Below are positions 48,201 through 55,692 of a stretch of 64,000 nt of DNA, one piece after another. The stretch is from Linepithema humile (Eukaryota > Arthropoda > Insecta > Hymenoptera > Formicidae), in the NCBI RefSeq assembly GCF_040581485.1, contig NC_090128.1, positions 15,376,001 through 15,440,000 on the forward strand, written 5' to 3'. Below the pieces are notes generated by a model. It searched no databases and was not told where the DNA came from. It was given only the letters and a program-made list of their open reading frames with translations. Position numbers and translations under genes: made by a program. Numbering within the stretch: the stretch's first letter is position 1; every line of letters starts with the position of its first letter.

Positions 48201-51200
48201 TTATTAATATACGCGCGCGCACACACAATTGTACACGCACCACCGGGAGGGTTTGGAGTCGTAAAATATCGTGGATCTAACGAGCCATGAGGTCCTTATC
48301 CCAGTGGTGCACGCGCACACACACGCATGCACGCGCACGCACGCACGCACGCACGCGCACGGACGCACGGACACACGCACGCACACACACACACACACAC
48401 ACATACACACGTGCCTACATGTGCACACGGGATCAGATTTCTGCCACGTCCACGCCGTTGATCCTGGGTAACGCCAAGAGCAGAATTGACACTTATAACC
48501 GTAAGGAGAGTTTGAAGTTTTAAAATACCGCGGAGCTGATAACCACAGAATTCTTATTCTTGCAATTCGGTCTGGTTCAAAATTGAATATCTCGGCACGT
48601 AATACAGCTAGCAGGATTTTTTAAAAACCATTTTAAAAGTTTGGATGTCTAGTGTTCGAAAATTCATAACGCAATAATGTGTGATAACTTTCTCCAAAAT
48701 GGCGGATGACAAAGCAAAAGCATGCGAAATTGAAAAATAATGGTTCGAGTTTGCGACGGTGCACGGTATAAACAAAAAATTGTAGCTTATTGGGATCAAA
48801 AGCGTACGAAAGTACAGAGTCTCCTCTTTAAAATGCTTTTTTATGCATCTTGATACGATGATTTTTCGCCGAGAGATTCGCATTTGAAGTAAGAATCTGC
48901 CTTTTTCTTCAAATGCGAATCTCTCGGCGAAAAATCATCGTATCAAGATGCATAAAAAAGCATTTTAAAGAGGAGACTCTGTACTTTCGTACGCTTTTGA
49001 TCCCAATAAGCTACAATTTTTTGTTTATACCGTGCACCGTCGCAAACTCGAACCATTATTTTTCAATTTTGCATGCTCGCGCTTTGTCATCCGCCATTTT
49101 CAATAAATTTATTTTGCAACATTGAAATAAATTGATTCTTAAAGTAGAGATTTTTAGCTTCATTTCCATATTTTATAGAACTTTCTATCTTTATTATTTA
49201 CGAAGTTATCGTCAGTTGAAATTTGATGAATTTTTCCCACATTTTCAGTGTACCGCTTTTTTTTCGGGTGAGTGTAGATTAAACCAATGTCATCATCGAA
49301 TGTCCCCCTCCAAACCCAACAACTTTTGTAGAGAATATTTTTTTATCTGACCATTTCTTCCGAAGTTAACAGAAGTGGTCAATTAAAATGGGACAGTCTG
49401 TATATATAAAAAGGTAAGAAAATGAGTTTTTTAATTTTTCGTATTTTTTTCGCTGTTAATGATATTTTGACTCATTGGTATCTATAAACTAGTAAAATGT
49501 TTATAAAATAAAACGTTTTGGCAAAATATTTTTTAAATTTAACCATTTTTTTATATTAAAATCTTAAAAATCGTTAATCTAACCGGAAACTTTAAATTTA
49601 AATTTCTTGGAAACTGGGCGTTTTTGCATACTAGCACTTTGGATTTCGACTACATCTAGTCAGTACTACATGCCTGTAATAGTTGATCAAAATCGGGAGT
49701 GGGTCGCATATGGAAGTCTTACCAAATTTTTCCTTTAGCATCTCTGGAATCAGCTCGACAAGACGCTGCCAATTATCAAACAACAGAAAAACGAAAAAGG
49801 CAACATTTTCCATGCAATCGTTATAGCAGTGAGAAAGAGGAAGATGAAACAAGTTCCCAAGTTCGTAATAAGATTAAAAGTATGTACATATCACAGAAAC
49901 TCATCTTACTCTACATTAATATAAAAGTTACCCCATACAGCACAAAATATCCTACATATCCTTAGGACATCTTGGGGAGATCTCGATGTCCTCAGAAAAC
50001 ATCCTTGGGACACTGAAATATCCTCGATGTCCTGAGGATATCCTGAGGATGTTTTGTGCTGTATGGGACATGTGTAGATGTTTTGTTTATCCGCTAAAGT
50101 ATTGGAGTTAAATAAAATATGTATAGGACCTTATTTGTAAATCATTTTATGAGCTTTATTTTTTATTTGGCAACTTTTTCCGTACAATGAACGCTTTCTG
50201 AAATAATTAACAAAAACAGTTTTATCTTTGAGGGGGGCTGGGGGGCGGAGGGGGCATTTGCGCCGAAAATCAATTTGGGAATATTATTTACTAGATAAAA
50301 TAAGTATTTAGACTAAAAATCAGCCAAATCGGAGGTGATAACTTTTTGGAAGTTTATCTCTTGGGACTATAATCCTAAAAAAATTGATGCCAAATAGTTC
50401 ATATGTAGAGTGGAAAATTAACGCTATATATGCAAAAAATGCAGGATGTAAATAAAAAGTGTGCAGTAGGAAGTTCAGAACACAGTTTTACATGTTACAA
50501 TGTGGAACTATAACGTCAGAAGCATGAAATTATTTTTTGCTTATAATAAATGTCAAAATAAATTAATTTTTTAAATAACTATTCGCGTTTGATAATATAG
50601 ATTAAAATATAACGAAAACTTCCTTTTTTGTTACTTGACATTAGTAAGTGCACTTATAATTTAATTTATATATATTTTTTTGTTTCTAACAAAAATAGAA
50701 CTATATAACTTTATATCAGTTTATCGAGATATAGCTATATAATATTTACTAATTCACGAGTAACAAACAATGTTTTCGACATTTTTTTCCAATCTGTACT
50801 ATGGAACGGAGATTTCTTGCTTCTGACGTCATAATCCAATTTAACTGAGAAAATGGGATTCTTAAATATTCAATAATAATAAAAATTTCAGAAGAAGAAA
50901 ATAATTTTTTGGAAATAAATGAAAATTTAGAGATTGATAACATGCCGGTAACATTTAAAGGTATATATATTGTTTAAAAATTATGACAATAAAAACAGTA
51001 AAGAAATAAATATTATATAATAGAAAAAAAATAAAAAAAGAGTAACTTTTGTTTTATATTTTGTTTTATACTTTAGGATGTAATATAATTGACCCAACCT
51101 CAACTCAGAACAAAGAAGATTTGGATATAAAACGTAAATATTGTTTTATTATTTGCATTTTAACAACACGCTATTCTTTAATTTAAGATTATTGTTTCTA

Positions 51201-51907
51201 TTGCAGAAAGTATAAAAAAAATTTTGCACATGCAGACTGCAGCGAATATTATGTTGAAAGATGTAAATCAACGTTTAACCAAAATAGAAACTGCTCTCAA
51301 GAATCATTCTCAAAAATCTTTTAATGTCGTTGAAAATACTCTTATTGCAAAATTTTTACCTCTTACTACAATAGAGAATATAAAGGAATTCGATGTATTA
51401 CTAAAAACTACGGATGAGGCAGTGACGCAATTTGTAAGTTGTTACATTGTTTTATGAGCCTAACAGTTGCATTTTATTCACGTTAATAATAATGTATGTG
51501 ATGTGTATTTTTCTCTTTATAGAAAGAATTTATTTCGAAAATAGGAGGAAATAATTCCAGAGATAATATCCATCGAACTCTCAGAAAAATATTTACAAAT
51601 GAATGTGCTATGAACTGTTCGTGGAAAGGATTGCGAAATAATTTTCGAATCGTGGACTTGTACATCACGAAACTTATAAAAAGTATGTTATAGACACTGG
51701 CAAATGTACAAACCAAAATGTTTAATTAAAATGTTTTCATGAGCTCAATGTATTGTTCTTTTTCTAGGAGAAATAATCTCGTGCTACATAAACTTGACGG
51801 AATCAGAGTTTGACAATGTAGCTGCAGAATGGCTACGCTTTTCCAAACAAAGGAAACAAAGGGATGACAATGCCACAAGAAATGAGAAAAATAATCGCAT
51901 TAATTGA
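35336..51907 (+). CDS. DUF4806-type protein, eight coding exons, 14.2-kb first intron
   Basis: Exons 35336-35561, 49739-49879, 50892-50960, 51077-51133, 51207-51433, 51523-51682, 51768-51907 give a 339-codon frame with every junction GT/AG and in phase (seven coding exons, preceded by an acceptor TTATTTCAG that implies a 5' UTR exon). Exon 1 encodes KYAVVKFKLDSTYSEIPAIW and WCLWPPRTANNATLI, the N-terminal module seen in insect DUF4806 proteins. Exon 2 is basic/acidic linker. The exon from 51207 holds a helical region and FLPLTTIENIKEFDVLL. The next encodes IGGNNSRDNIHRTLRKIF and CSWKGLRNNFRI, the DUF4806 core (about residues 212-293). The tail is charged. It matches the gene at 60.2 kb exon for exon (226/220, 141/147, 160/160 nt). 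Molecular function unknown. The first intron is filled with nested transposons. Confidence 0.8.
35870..36190. repeat. TCTTGCAGCAG-rich repeat flanking the CMC-type element (left)
   Basis: Dense AAATCTTGCAGCAG and CAAGAAACTTGCACGTATCTG motifs, repeated with about 125-bp spacing (ACTTGCACGAATCTG at 36008, ACTTGCACGTATCTG at 36130). Similar sequence flanks the other side at 42600-43050. An inverted pair ATAATTTCGGTTAAAATGG / CCATTTTAACCGAAATTAT (36185 and 36296) then encloses a TA microsatellite. Confidence 0.6.
36654..38962 (-). CDS. DUF4806-type protein encoded by element A
   Basis: Minus-strand exons 38962-38371, 38249-38126, 37494-37335 and 36910-36654, GT/AG throughout, give 374 codons from the ATG at 38954 (MKKSKISGTDRKGRN). 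The start follows an acceptor (TTTTACAG) by a few bases. The first exon is Ser/Asn/Pro-rich and ends in a helix (FLKTMLDAIEKVGTAV...INKRLDGFEKRI). The second has GFPLRTLEQLDAFLQ, the third SVGGGTVKETLNQFLKE and TWIRAEGTRSM, together the DUF4806 core (about residues 216-289); the third exon is 160 nt, as in the two other copies. The last exon is Arg-rich then Asn/Asp/Glu-rich. No exon for the N-terminal WPP module was found between here and the transposase, so the protein is either shorter than its relatives or N-terminally truncated. A MITE lies in intron 2. Confidence 0.75.
37569..38009. mobile_element. 441-bp Tc1-type MITE, CACTCATG ends, TA target site
   Basis: Left end CACTCATGAAAAAAATAAG and right end CTTATTTTTTTCCATGAGTG are flanked by TA on both sides. 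Inverted repeats extend about 110 bp inward (GACGTCGTAACATTGGAATG at left, complement at about 37925-37950). Sits in an intron of the element A DUF4806 gene without disturbing splice sites. Confidence 0.8.
39479..41590 (-). CDS. CMC/EnSpm-like (Tnp2-type) transposase, element A
   Basis: An uninterrupted 703-codon frame. Motifs: HISTDGASADKKGIVQYWPL (Asp195), FIADAPARAF (Asp274) followed by a CxxC zinc site in PCSKCNVTG, FEYMHSICLGIMKKC, RPRALSEFQQYKATEFRHLL, and near the end HCLLHIVDDVRELGPLDDYS with FPYENNMLFFQKYVRN. These are the features of Tnp2-like DDE/D transposases of CACTA/CMC elements (DNA cleavage and strand transfer). The acidic N-terminus (residues 30-110) is variable. It aligns along its length with the transposase at 56083-58113, with Asp spacings nearly identical (195/274 against 194/273). 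The ATG follows an acceptor (TTTCTTAG) by five bases, implying a 5' UTR intron. Nothing between 38963 and 39478 is coding. Confidence 0.8.
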   Translation of the reverse strand: MKRVYHKRFENLTNRQKRNRIQVDQGDITSLSDSSLPRVELVDDISSFRSNFDDFIESVAYSESSVASSDYETIDANSTFPDLQECEISSDDSSTVNDIFGSENTFAKNLAKCFLVINLTAVQGNAILKLLRSHPCFEYLPKDMRTLVHTPKSRVQVVDVEPGQYWHVGFIHCIIQQLSHECNIPDVLRLHISTDGASADKKGIVQYWPLQIRIVNLKNSKPLIVGVYRGKKKPQDPNSFFRMLVEEMKVVINSGGIRFKDKLIPVTFECFIADAPARAFVLQHKGHMSSKPCSKCNVTGTVIEGTRHNVFLGVNHVKRTDENYNFRTDTDHHKDMKSPLEDLNIRMVTRVPFEYMHSICLGIMKKCIEAWVLGKFGCKNGKLRAADIEAIDVCLKELDNTCPGNFTRRPRALSEFQQYKATEFRHLLLYAGSVVLYGILDDNYYLHFMLLHVAMRLLTMPTRSDNDLKLAEDCLKLFVDKAVNLYGSLFMSYNTHCLLHIVDDVRELGPLDDYSAFPYENNMLFFQKYVRNQHRPLQQFALRLMERNVQHVSTKRSDSNGIIVSGISTRQCRHSGLPESSIQYKRIEYDNFRFSIDDKNCYCRLKDGRLCKIVGIVKTSQSYCFIVRTYVVVENFYDNIVPSTLIGTFKCSQFSAESTMIDITDVCGKCYKMPLWKQTNSLNNITEKSTDELIIMTLLHHGT
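41620..42100. repeat. Two-unit repeat and (AAGT)n tract upstream of the element A transposase
   Basis: AATACCCACGGT...AAAGCAATTTCAAGCGACAC...AAGTCGACTT occurs at about 41626-41745 and again at 41930-42045 (period about 305). The following TTAC repeat (42063-42095) reads (AAGT)n on the coding strand and so supplies several GTAAGT splice donors for a leader exon. Position suggests subterminal repeats. Confidence 0.6.
42178..42462. mobile_element. 285-bp GC-rich palindromic element
   Basis: Arms of about 130 bp (42178-42310, 42327-42462) are near-perfect complements, e.g. GCATCGCTGACGTCACGCGT and CACCATGGCAGCACCA against TGGTGCCGTCATGGTG. Each arm contains TGACGTCA. Much more GC-rich than its surroundings. 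Confidence 0.8.
42600..43050. repeat. TCTTGCAGCAG-rich repeat flanking the CMC-type element (right), period 233
   Basis: Two units start with the same CAGATCGCTGCTAGGGGAAC (42636 and 42869) and contain CAAGATCTGCACGTAACTT and GAGCAGATCTGTGCAAGATC. Corresponds to 35870-36190 on the other flank. Just upstream (42540-42580) lies CCTATTGGCTGAGGCGAG followed by CATATAAGTATCGCGG, a CCAAT-TATA-like pair with no gene attached. Confidence 0.65.
43388..44026. mobile_element. 639-bp MITE, GGTGTCCCATTTTAA ends, TA target site
   Basis: Left TA-CATGGTGTCCCATTTTAAG and right TTAAAATGGGACACCCTG-TA; inverted repeats of about 130 bp (through GTTGCACTCAGAGGGGGACA). Same family as the 45522-49400 element. Inserted in copy 2 of the CCAGTCA-end element. 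Confidence 0.8.
45127..45215. repeat. Degenerate TTAGG (insect telomere-type) repeats
   Basis: AGATTAGGTTAAGTTAGG and ATTAGGTTAGGTTTAGTTAG alternate with TTGTGAGATTAGTAG segments. The unit resembles the arthropod telomere repeat but is short and impure, so it is an interstitial fragment or coincidence. Confidence 0.4.
46640..46990. repeat. Palindrome within the left Tc1 terminal repeat
   Basis: Arms 46645-46810 and 46818-46985 are complements (CGATACGATGATTTTTCGCC and TACAGAGTCTCCTCTTTAAA on both strands). The loop AAGAAAAAGGCAGATTCTTA is the reverse complement of the loop in the right copy (48697-49100), as expected if the whole palindrome belongs to the terminal repeat. Confidence 0.8.
47039..47095 (+). 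pseudogene. Short duplicate of the transposase second-Asp region in the 5' leader
   Basis: GACTTTTTGTTTATGC...CGGCCGCACATTGCGAGAAG...GTGCTTGATTTCT closely matches 47889-47951 of the transposase gene itself (the MQDNARPH region), same strand, with about ten bases missing at the catalytic Asp. It lies about 100 bp upstream of the start codon. Confidence 0.65.
47188..48207 (+). CDS. Tc1-like transposase (DD34E)
   Basis: A 339-codon frame of normal Tc1 length. It encodes the cut-and-paste transposase that binds its terminal repeats and inserts at TA. The N-terminal paired-like helix-turn-helix (RSRRYVAEALDLSVSTVQRA, about residues 19-40) is followed by the GRPR-type hook RRPGSGRPR (about 52-60) and a second HTH (about 65-110). 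Catalytic residues: Asp151 in LFSDESRF, Asp241 in FMQDNARPH, Glu276 in SPDLNPIEHLW, with 34 residues between the last two (DD34E). GGSVMVWAGIS is also canonical. The C-terminus is complete. No stop or frameshift; start context GTCAATTATGG is reasonable. Confidence 0.93.
   Translation: MATISPEKAAQVVALIEDGRSRRYVAEALDLSVSTVQRAYARYLETNSVQRRPGSGRPRCTNENDDRFIVLNSLRDRHRTAVQIQNNLRDVRECKVSVETIRNRLAEHGLFPRRPANVPSLMRRHRVTRLNFAVEHAGWTYAEWSTVLFSDESRFCLYSSDGRERVYRRVGERFADCTVSERPSYNGGSVMVWAGISANAHTDLHFFDANMNADVYVEDVLIPYVVPYAHFIEEDFLFMQDNARPHVARKVLDFCDEVGINRLEWPAMSPDLNPIEHLWDNINRKVRNHIPAPQSLPELRRVLEIEWNDITQTEIRTLIRSMPRRMNEVIRARGGHTHY
48208..48425. repeat. CA/CG microsatellite in the Tc1 3' region
   Basis: GCGCGCACACACAATTG then a long (CACG)/(CA) tract to about 48412, broken by unique sequence 48226-48305. 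Similar in type to 3738-3875. Reading frames through it are artefacts. Confidence 0.9.
48697..49104. repeat. Palindrome within the right Tc1 terminal repeat
   Basis: A fuller version of the left palindrome: starts AAAATGGCGGATGACAAAGC and ends with its complement. Because the left copy lacks the inner AAAATGGCGG end, the two terminal repeats differ in how much of the palindrome they keep. Confidence 0.75.
49739..51907 (+). CDS. Exons 2-7 of the DUF4806-type gene
   Basis: Exon 2 (49739-49879) encodes SLESARQDAANYQTTEKRKR and a Ser/Glu-rich tail, directly comparable with SLESARKNASDANYETTDEE at 60527. Exons 3 and 4 are short and acidic, exon 5 (51207-51433) carries the helical lead-in to DUF4806, exon 6 (51523-51682) the GGNN...CSWKGLRNNFR core, exon 7 the terminal charged helix ending at TGA 51905-51907. 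Intron lengths are short (about 75-1010 nt), in contrast to intron 1. A small MITE (49932-50067) sits in intron 2. Confidence 0.8.
49932..50067. mobile_element. 136-bp MITE, CCCATACAGCACAAAA ends
   Basis: Perfect 16-bp terminal inverted repeats (CCCATACAGCACAAAA and TTTTGTGCTGTATGGG) around TCCTNAGGA-type motifs. Terminal sequence shared with the element at 19545-20153. Located in intron 2 of the DUF4806-type gene. The remaining intron 2 (50070-50890) is AT-rich and empty. Confidence 0.8.
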
Positions 51908-52091
51908 ATACATTTACTCGATTTTTACTATACCTAAACTTTGTAGGCAGTAAAGAAATTGCTCTTTTGACAACACATAACTAACTTATGTTAATTGTAA
52001 CAAATAAGAAATCTTTTTTTTCTTATTCTTGTTAATCTAAACAGTAGATACTATTTTATTTACTTAATAAGAGTCCTATATATAGCATAAT

Positions 52092-52420
52092 GAGCCCAGC
52101 AAACACTGAATTTAACTGCAACATAACATGAAAGTAACATGTAATGTAACAGATGTTACACGGTATTTATATTACATTAATATAAATTTCTTTTTTAGAC
52201 GCAATATAATAGCTATTTCATAGCTGTTACATTGCTTTGTTAGCTTCTCGTTATTTAAAAATAGAAGTAATGTAACATAAATATAACATATTATACAACA
52301 AATGTTATATTGATTTTATATTAATGTTATGAAACCTGTCATATAACAATTATTTTGATATTGGTAAAGAAATTTGTATTATAATGTTTCTGCAATAATT
52401 TAATTTATTATTTTCAATTA
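52092..52420 (-). mobile_element. CCCAGCAAACAC-end element (partial limits)
   Basis: GCCCAGCAAACACTG begins a TGTTACATTA-rich body that matches, inverted, the right part of 63290-63452. The opposite end is not clear. The interval 51908-52090 after the DUF4806-type gene is AT-rich. Confidence 0.5.
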
Positions 52421-52659
52421 CGCGGGATTTATTAGTCATTAGCAGAAACCGGATACGGACTCTAATGTAAATAGCTAATATTACGTTATTTACATTAGGT
52501 TATTTAACGGTACTAATGGTATACAGCGCGCGCATTGTCTTCTATGCGCGCGATTGGCTCGTACATTTTATTGCGCCGCGTGCATTGCTTGTACGCGCGC
52601 AATTGGACCGTGAGAGCTACACGACACTTGCGCACGCGTGCTTTGGTGATTGATATGAA

Positions 52660-54636
52660 GAAGCATTACAATCATGAGAAGGAATCAACCTCGGTGTCAG
52701 CAGGATCATCGGCCATTTTTAGACCGTTCAAGAGGACGACTATTGGCATCGAGTCCAATGTATAGAATCCGAGGCCGGACTCGTCACGGTTTTCTTCATC
52801 GACGAGGGATACAAGGAGCAGTACAAATCCAATTTGCTGCATCTCTTGGAGAAGATATTCTGCATCCTTCCTGCTTAGGTGACGCATCTGGGCAACACAA
52901 ATCTATCTGGACATCATTACTGCGACGATGTACGACGATAAGCTCGTGGCCAGATTCCGCGAGCTAGTCTCGGACACGGATCTGCTTTTGACGAAAGTCA
53001 TCAGAATAGCATCCGGTGGAATCCCGGTGGTGGAGATATTTAAAAGAGTCGGACCGAATAACATACTGGCCTCCATTAATCAAGCAGTGAACTTGGACAG
53101 CCAGCTATTAAAGTAAGTATTCGTATCTTTGTGCCATTTTAGAGACATTCTCGAAGTCCCAGCCTTTTAAAAAATACAAAAAAGAAACGATTTTTTTTTG
53201 CCTAACAAGATAGAAGTCCCCCTTAATGAAGCTTTCTCTTTGTGTCAAGAATGCATCGTCTTATTGTTGTGTCTTTTATTGTATATTTTATAACTAGGAC
53301 ATACGTGCGCACGTGTAGCGCGCGCCTTTTTTTCTTTTCTTACAAACTGTCAAATGCAATCATCTCTGACAACCGATCGATAATAAATGAAATCATCTAC
53401 GCGAACTTGACAATAGATAAATCGATTGATAATCGTCACGATGACAACGAAAAGAAACTTCAAAAGTAAATAATAATATGCCTTTTTTTTAGAGAGGGAT
53501 ATGTCTGTTACATTTGACTTGTGTTTCATATTTTTTTGTATTCTGTTCCACTGCTCTTGCGTTCTTTAGTTTTTAAGCTTGATCGTAAACGCTTTATCAT
53601 TACATTTGCAGAGTCAACGAAGACAGCAACAATAATATCAAGACCAAGAAACGCGTGGAACGCAAGAATTCTCGTGCTCTCGAGCCTGTCGGCAAATTGA
53701 ACCCGCCCACGATTTCGAATATCGGCCAGTACTTTGATGTTCACATAACGTTGGCCGCACATTCGGGACACTTTAACGTGCAACCATTAAATGATGCGAA
53801 TGAGCTGAAAGTACGTACAAAGGCATATATTTTTTGCCTATGTTGAAGCTTAAGCAGTCAAACAAAATAAATTATTATATCGGAATTTTATCTTTTTCCA
53901 GGCAATGATGGAAGATCTGCAAAAGTGCTACATCACATACGATGGTCTACCATTGGAAACTGTCAGCAAGGGCATGCTCTACGCGGGGATATTCAACAAT
54001 GACTGGTACAGGTATGCGATCTCGCACATCTCTGTCTATAGATCTATAAATTTATATAGATAATACACACATCATTTTACAGTTACGCGAAGAAAGAATA
54101 GTTTTTCAATTAACTCACTTGATTTTTTTTCAGGGTATATACGTTACCAATATTATCAGCGATAATGAAGTGTCTGTGTACTTCTGTGACTTCGGTGATG
54201 TGACGATAGTGCAACACAGTAGTCTGCAGCCGTTGAAAAGCGAGTTCCTAAGATTGCCGTATCAGGCAGTGAAGGCGAAACTTGTTGGTAAGAGAAAAGC
54301 GCTCTTCCCACAATTGAACTCGACTTGAATTATTTTTTCAATGAGTTTTAGCAATAACTTTCTTTTTTTTTTACAATAAATAAGAATAGAATCAATGAAC
54401 AACGACTGGTTGGTAGGCGATTGCGTGAGGTTCAAGGACTTGGTGCTGGACAAGAACTTCGTCTCGGTGGTCGTCGAACCGGCGTTTGATCACTTCTCTC
54501 CTGCTAACACCATGCTCGGCTTAAGATTGATCGACGTCAGCACCAAGAAAGACATATACATCGACTGACTGTTGGTGGAAGAGAAGCGTGCCAAATTCAT
54601 CGATGGATTGGAGAAGAATCTTTCGTCGTCTAGTTA
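52660..54636 (+). pseudogene. TDRD7-type (tapas) Tudor gene, 5'-truncated and decayed
   Basis: Split pieces of two Tudor domains. The first (about 52733-52880) has DDYWHRVQCIESEAGLVTVF and FIDEGYKEQYKSNLL, preceded by an in-frame TAG (at TTTTAGACC) and ended by TAG where CAG (Gln) is expected in CILPA. Next, 52928-53112 encodes VTDTDLLLTKV-like and GIPVVEIFKRVGPNNILASI linker sequence. Exons at about 53612-53810, 53902-54011 and 54134-54285 encode GQYFDVHITLAAHSGHF, YITYDGLPLETVSKGMLYAG, NNDWYR and VSVYFCDFGDVTIV, i.e. the second Tudor. The last exon (about 54390-54636) has NNDWLVGDCVRFKDLV and RLIDVSTKKDIYID, then a TGA. Tudor domains bind dimethyl-arginine in germ-granule/piRNA factors. The LOTUS domains expected at the N-terminus are absent. 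Splice sites look intact, so it is a genomic rather than processed copy. Confidence 0.7.
53219..53262. repeat. 44-bp direct repeat, copy 1
   Basis: CCCTTAATGAAGCTTTCTCT followed by TTGTGTCAAGAATGCATCGT recurs with two or three differences at 55107-55150, just beyond the Tudor pseudogene. Copy 1 lies in a pseudogene intron. Confidence 0.6.
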
Positions 54637-55106
54637 GCTCGTTGCAATTGGTTTGTAAACGACAGCAATATTTTCTTTATGATCGCGTTATCTTCTTATA
54701 TACACGGCGTTATACCGTGAAACGTGAGTTCCTCGTAAAAGTACGATACGTAAATAACTAATGGATCGTAAATCGAATGATACGTAAATGATACTTTTTT
54801 TTCTCCTTTCACGACACGGTATAATGGAGCGTGCGAGTATTATATATATATATATAATGAAGTCAGGTAATTTTTTTAATGGTATTTTTATGCAATTAAT
54901 ATTCAAGTATATATACAAATTTTTATAGCCTTGTATAATATAATTAAGGCTGTTTTACAAGAGGTAACCTTAAACAGCTGTTTTTGCCTCGTTGACAGCA
55001 AATTGATCGTATGCGTTGCTTAAATAAAATCAGGGAATATTGATATTCTTGTTCATATATGGCCTGAAAAATCGATTTTTTCAAAATTTTACCCTGTTTA
55101 TACCCC

Positions 55107-55150
55107 TTAATGAAGCTTTCTTTTTGTGTCAAGAATGCATTGTCTTGTTT
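55107..55150. repeat. 44-bp direct repeat, copy 2
   Basis: CCCTTAATGAAGCTTTCTTT followed by TTGTGTCAAGAATGCATTGT; partner of 53219-53262. The surrounding 54640-55280 interval is AT-rich with short TA runs and no gene. Confidence 0.6.
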
Positions 55151-55281
55151 AGGATTTATCATCTTTTGGTTCTTGATAAATTGTTATTTATAATACTAGA
55201 GTCTGTAAAAATATTTATCATCTTTATTTAGAATTTTACATTGTCTTATTTATACTTATCGTTTGATTTAAATACACACAC

Positions 55282-55398
55282 ACAAGATGTTCCATATCTA
55301 TCGTAACACCCATTAATTTTGATGTTTACATTTTCATCTCAGAAATAATCTCAAAATCTGACATTCAAGGGTATTGCGATAAGTCTGGAACACTCTGT
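55282..55398. mobile_element. 117-bp MITE, AGATGTTCCA.A.CTATCG ends
   Basis: ACAAGATGTTCCATATCTAT and its imperfect complement ATAAGTCTGGAACACTCTGT form ends with further pairing inside (CGTAACACCC against AGGGTATTGCG). Flanked by TA/AC-rich sequence. Confidence 0.6.
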
Positions 55399-55574
55399 AT
55401 ATATTTGCATACACGTGTGTGTTACATGCTTTTGTTTTGATATTCAAGTTTTTCATACGTGTTATTTTTTTAACAAATGCTAGACGTCTCTCACATTGTG
55501 CGTGTCAAATACGTATGCATTTTTATATATTTCTTTATAAATTTATGTATTAATAAGATTAAATGCTATAATTA

Positions 55575-55692
55575 TCTTCAATTTTTTCAGTATTACAGTG
55601 GCGATAAACAGCGAGCTGTAAACTAATTTAAAACTTTTGGCAACTGTTAACTGCGGTGCAGACTTTGGGACACGATTAGAATTCCGTTGTTG
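55575..55692 (+). promoter_or_regulatory. Candidate 5' leader exon and donor for element B
   Basis: The segment ends in GTTGTTG|GTAAGTAAC (donor at 55693). The matching acceptor could be TTATTATAG at 56065-56073, ten bases before the transposase ATG, or the acceptor TTTTTTTTAG before the DUF4806 start codon at 60194. The segment is GC-richer than its flanks. Exact transcription start not visible. Confidence 0.4.

Larger units (their letters stand above)
46440..49274 (+). mobile_element. Tc1-like transposon, 2835 bp, apparently intact
   Basis: Begins CACTCACCCG and ends CGGGTGAGTG with TA on each side. Terminal inverted repeats extend about 450-550 bp with only scattered differences (e.g. AAAGATAAAAAG against AAAGATAGAAAG), and each contains a nested palindrome. 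One uninterrupted transposase gene lies between. Near-identity of the long repeats and the open gene point to recent activity. Confidence 0.85.
45522..49400. mobile_element. Middle layer of the nest: palindromic MITE, CAGGGTGTCCCATTTTAA ends
   Basis: Left end CAGGGTGTCCCATTTTAACT follows TA; right end AATTAAAATGGGACAGTCTG precedes TA. The left arm (45522-45890) reappears inverted as 46200-46438 plus 49275-49400, the two halves being separated by the Tc1-like element. Centre at about 46050-46200 contains a further inverted pair around TTTTCTTAAAAGCAACTATG. Confidence 0.75.
44782..49728. mobile_element. Outer layer of a three-level nest: element with about 300-bp inverted repeats
   Basis: CTTTCATATGCGACGCATCT with TACAGGCATGTAGTACGAAC at left (44790-44855) is mirrored by AGTACTACATGCCTGTAAT and GTCGCATATGGAAG at right (49658-49718); similarity extends inward to about 45060 and 49480. 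Without the inserts its centre would be 45060-45520, which holds TTAGG-like repeats. The right end stops about 10 bp before the splice acceptor of exon 2 of the DUF4806-type gene. Confidence 0.6.

Noticed and set aside
48204..48523. Cys/Val- and His/Thr-rich frames after the Tc1 transposase
   Set aside because: Frames through a CA/CG microsatellite.
46589..49125. Near-identical 70-90 codon frames beginning MRISRRKIIVSRC at three places
   Set aside because: Copies of the Tc1 terminal-repeat palindrome; no start context and no partner exons.
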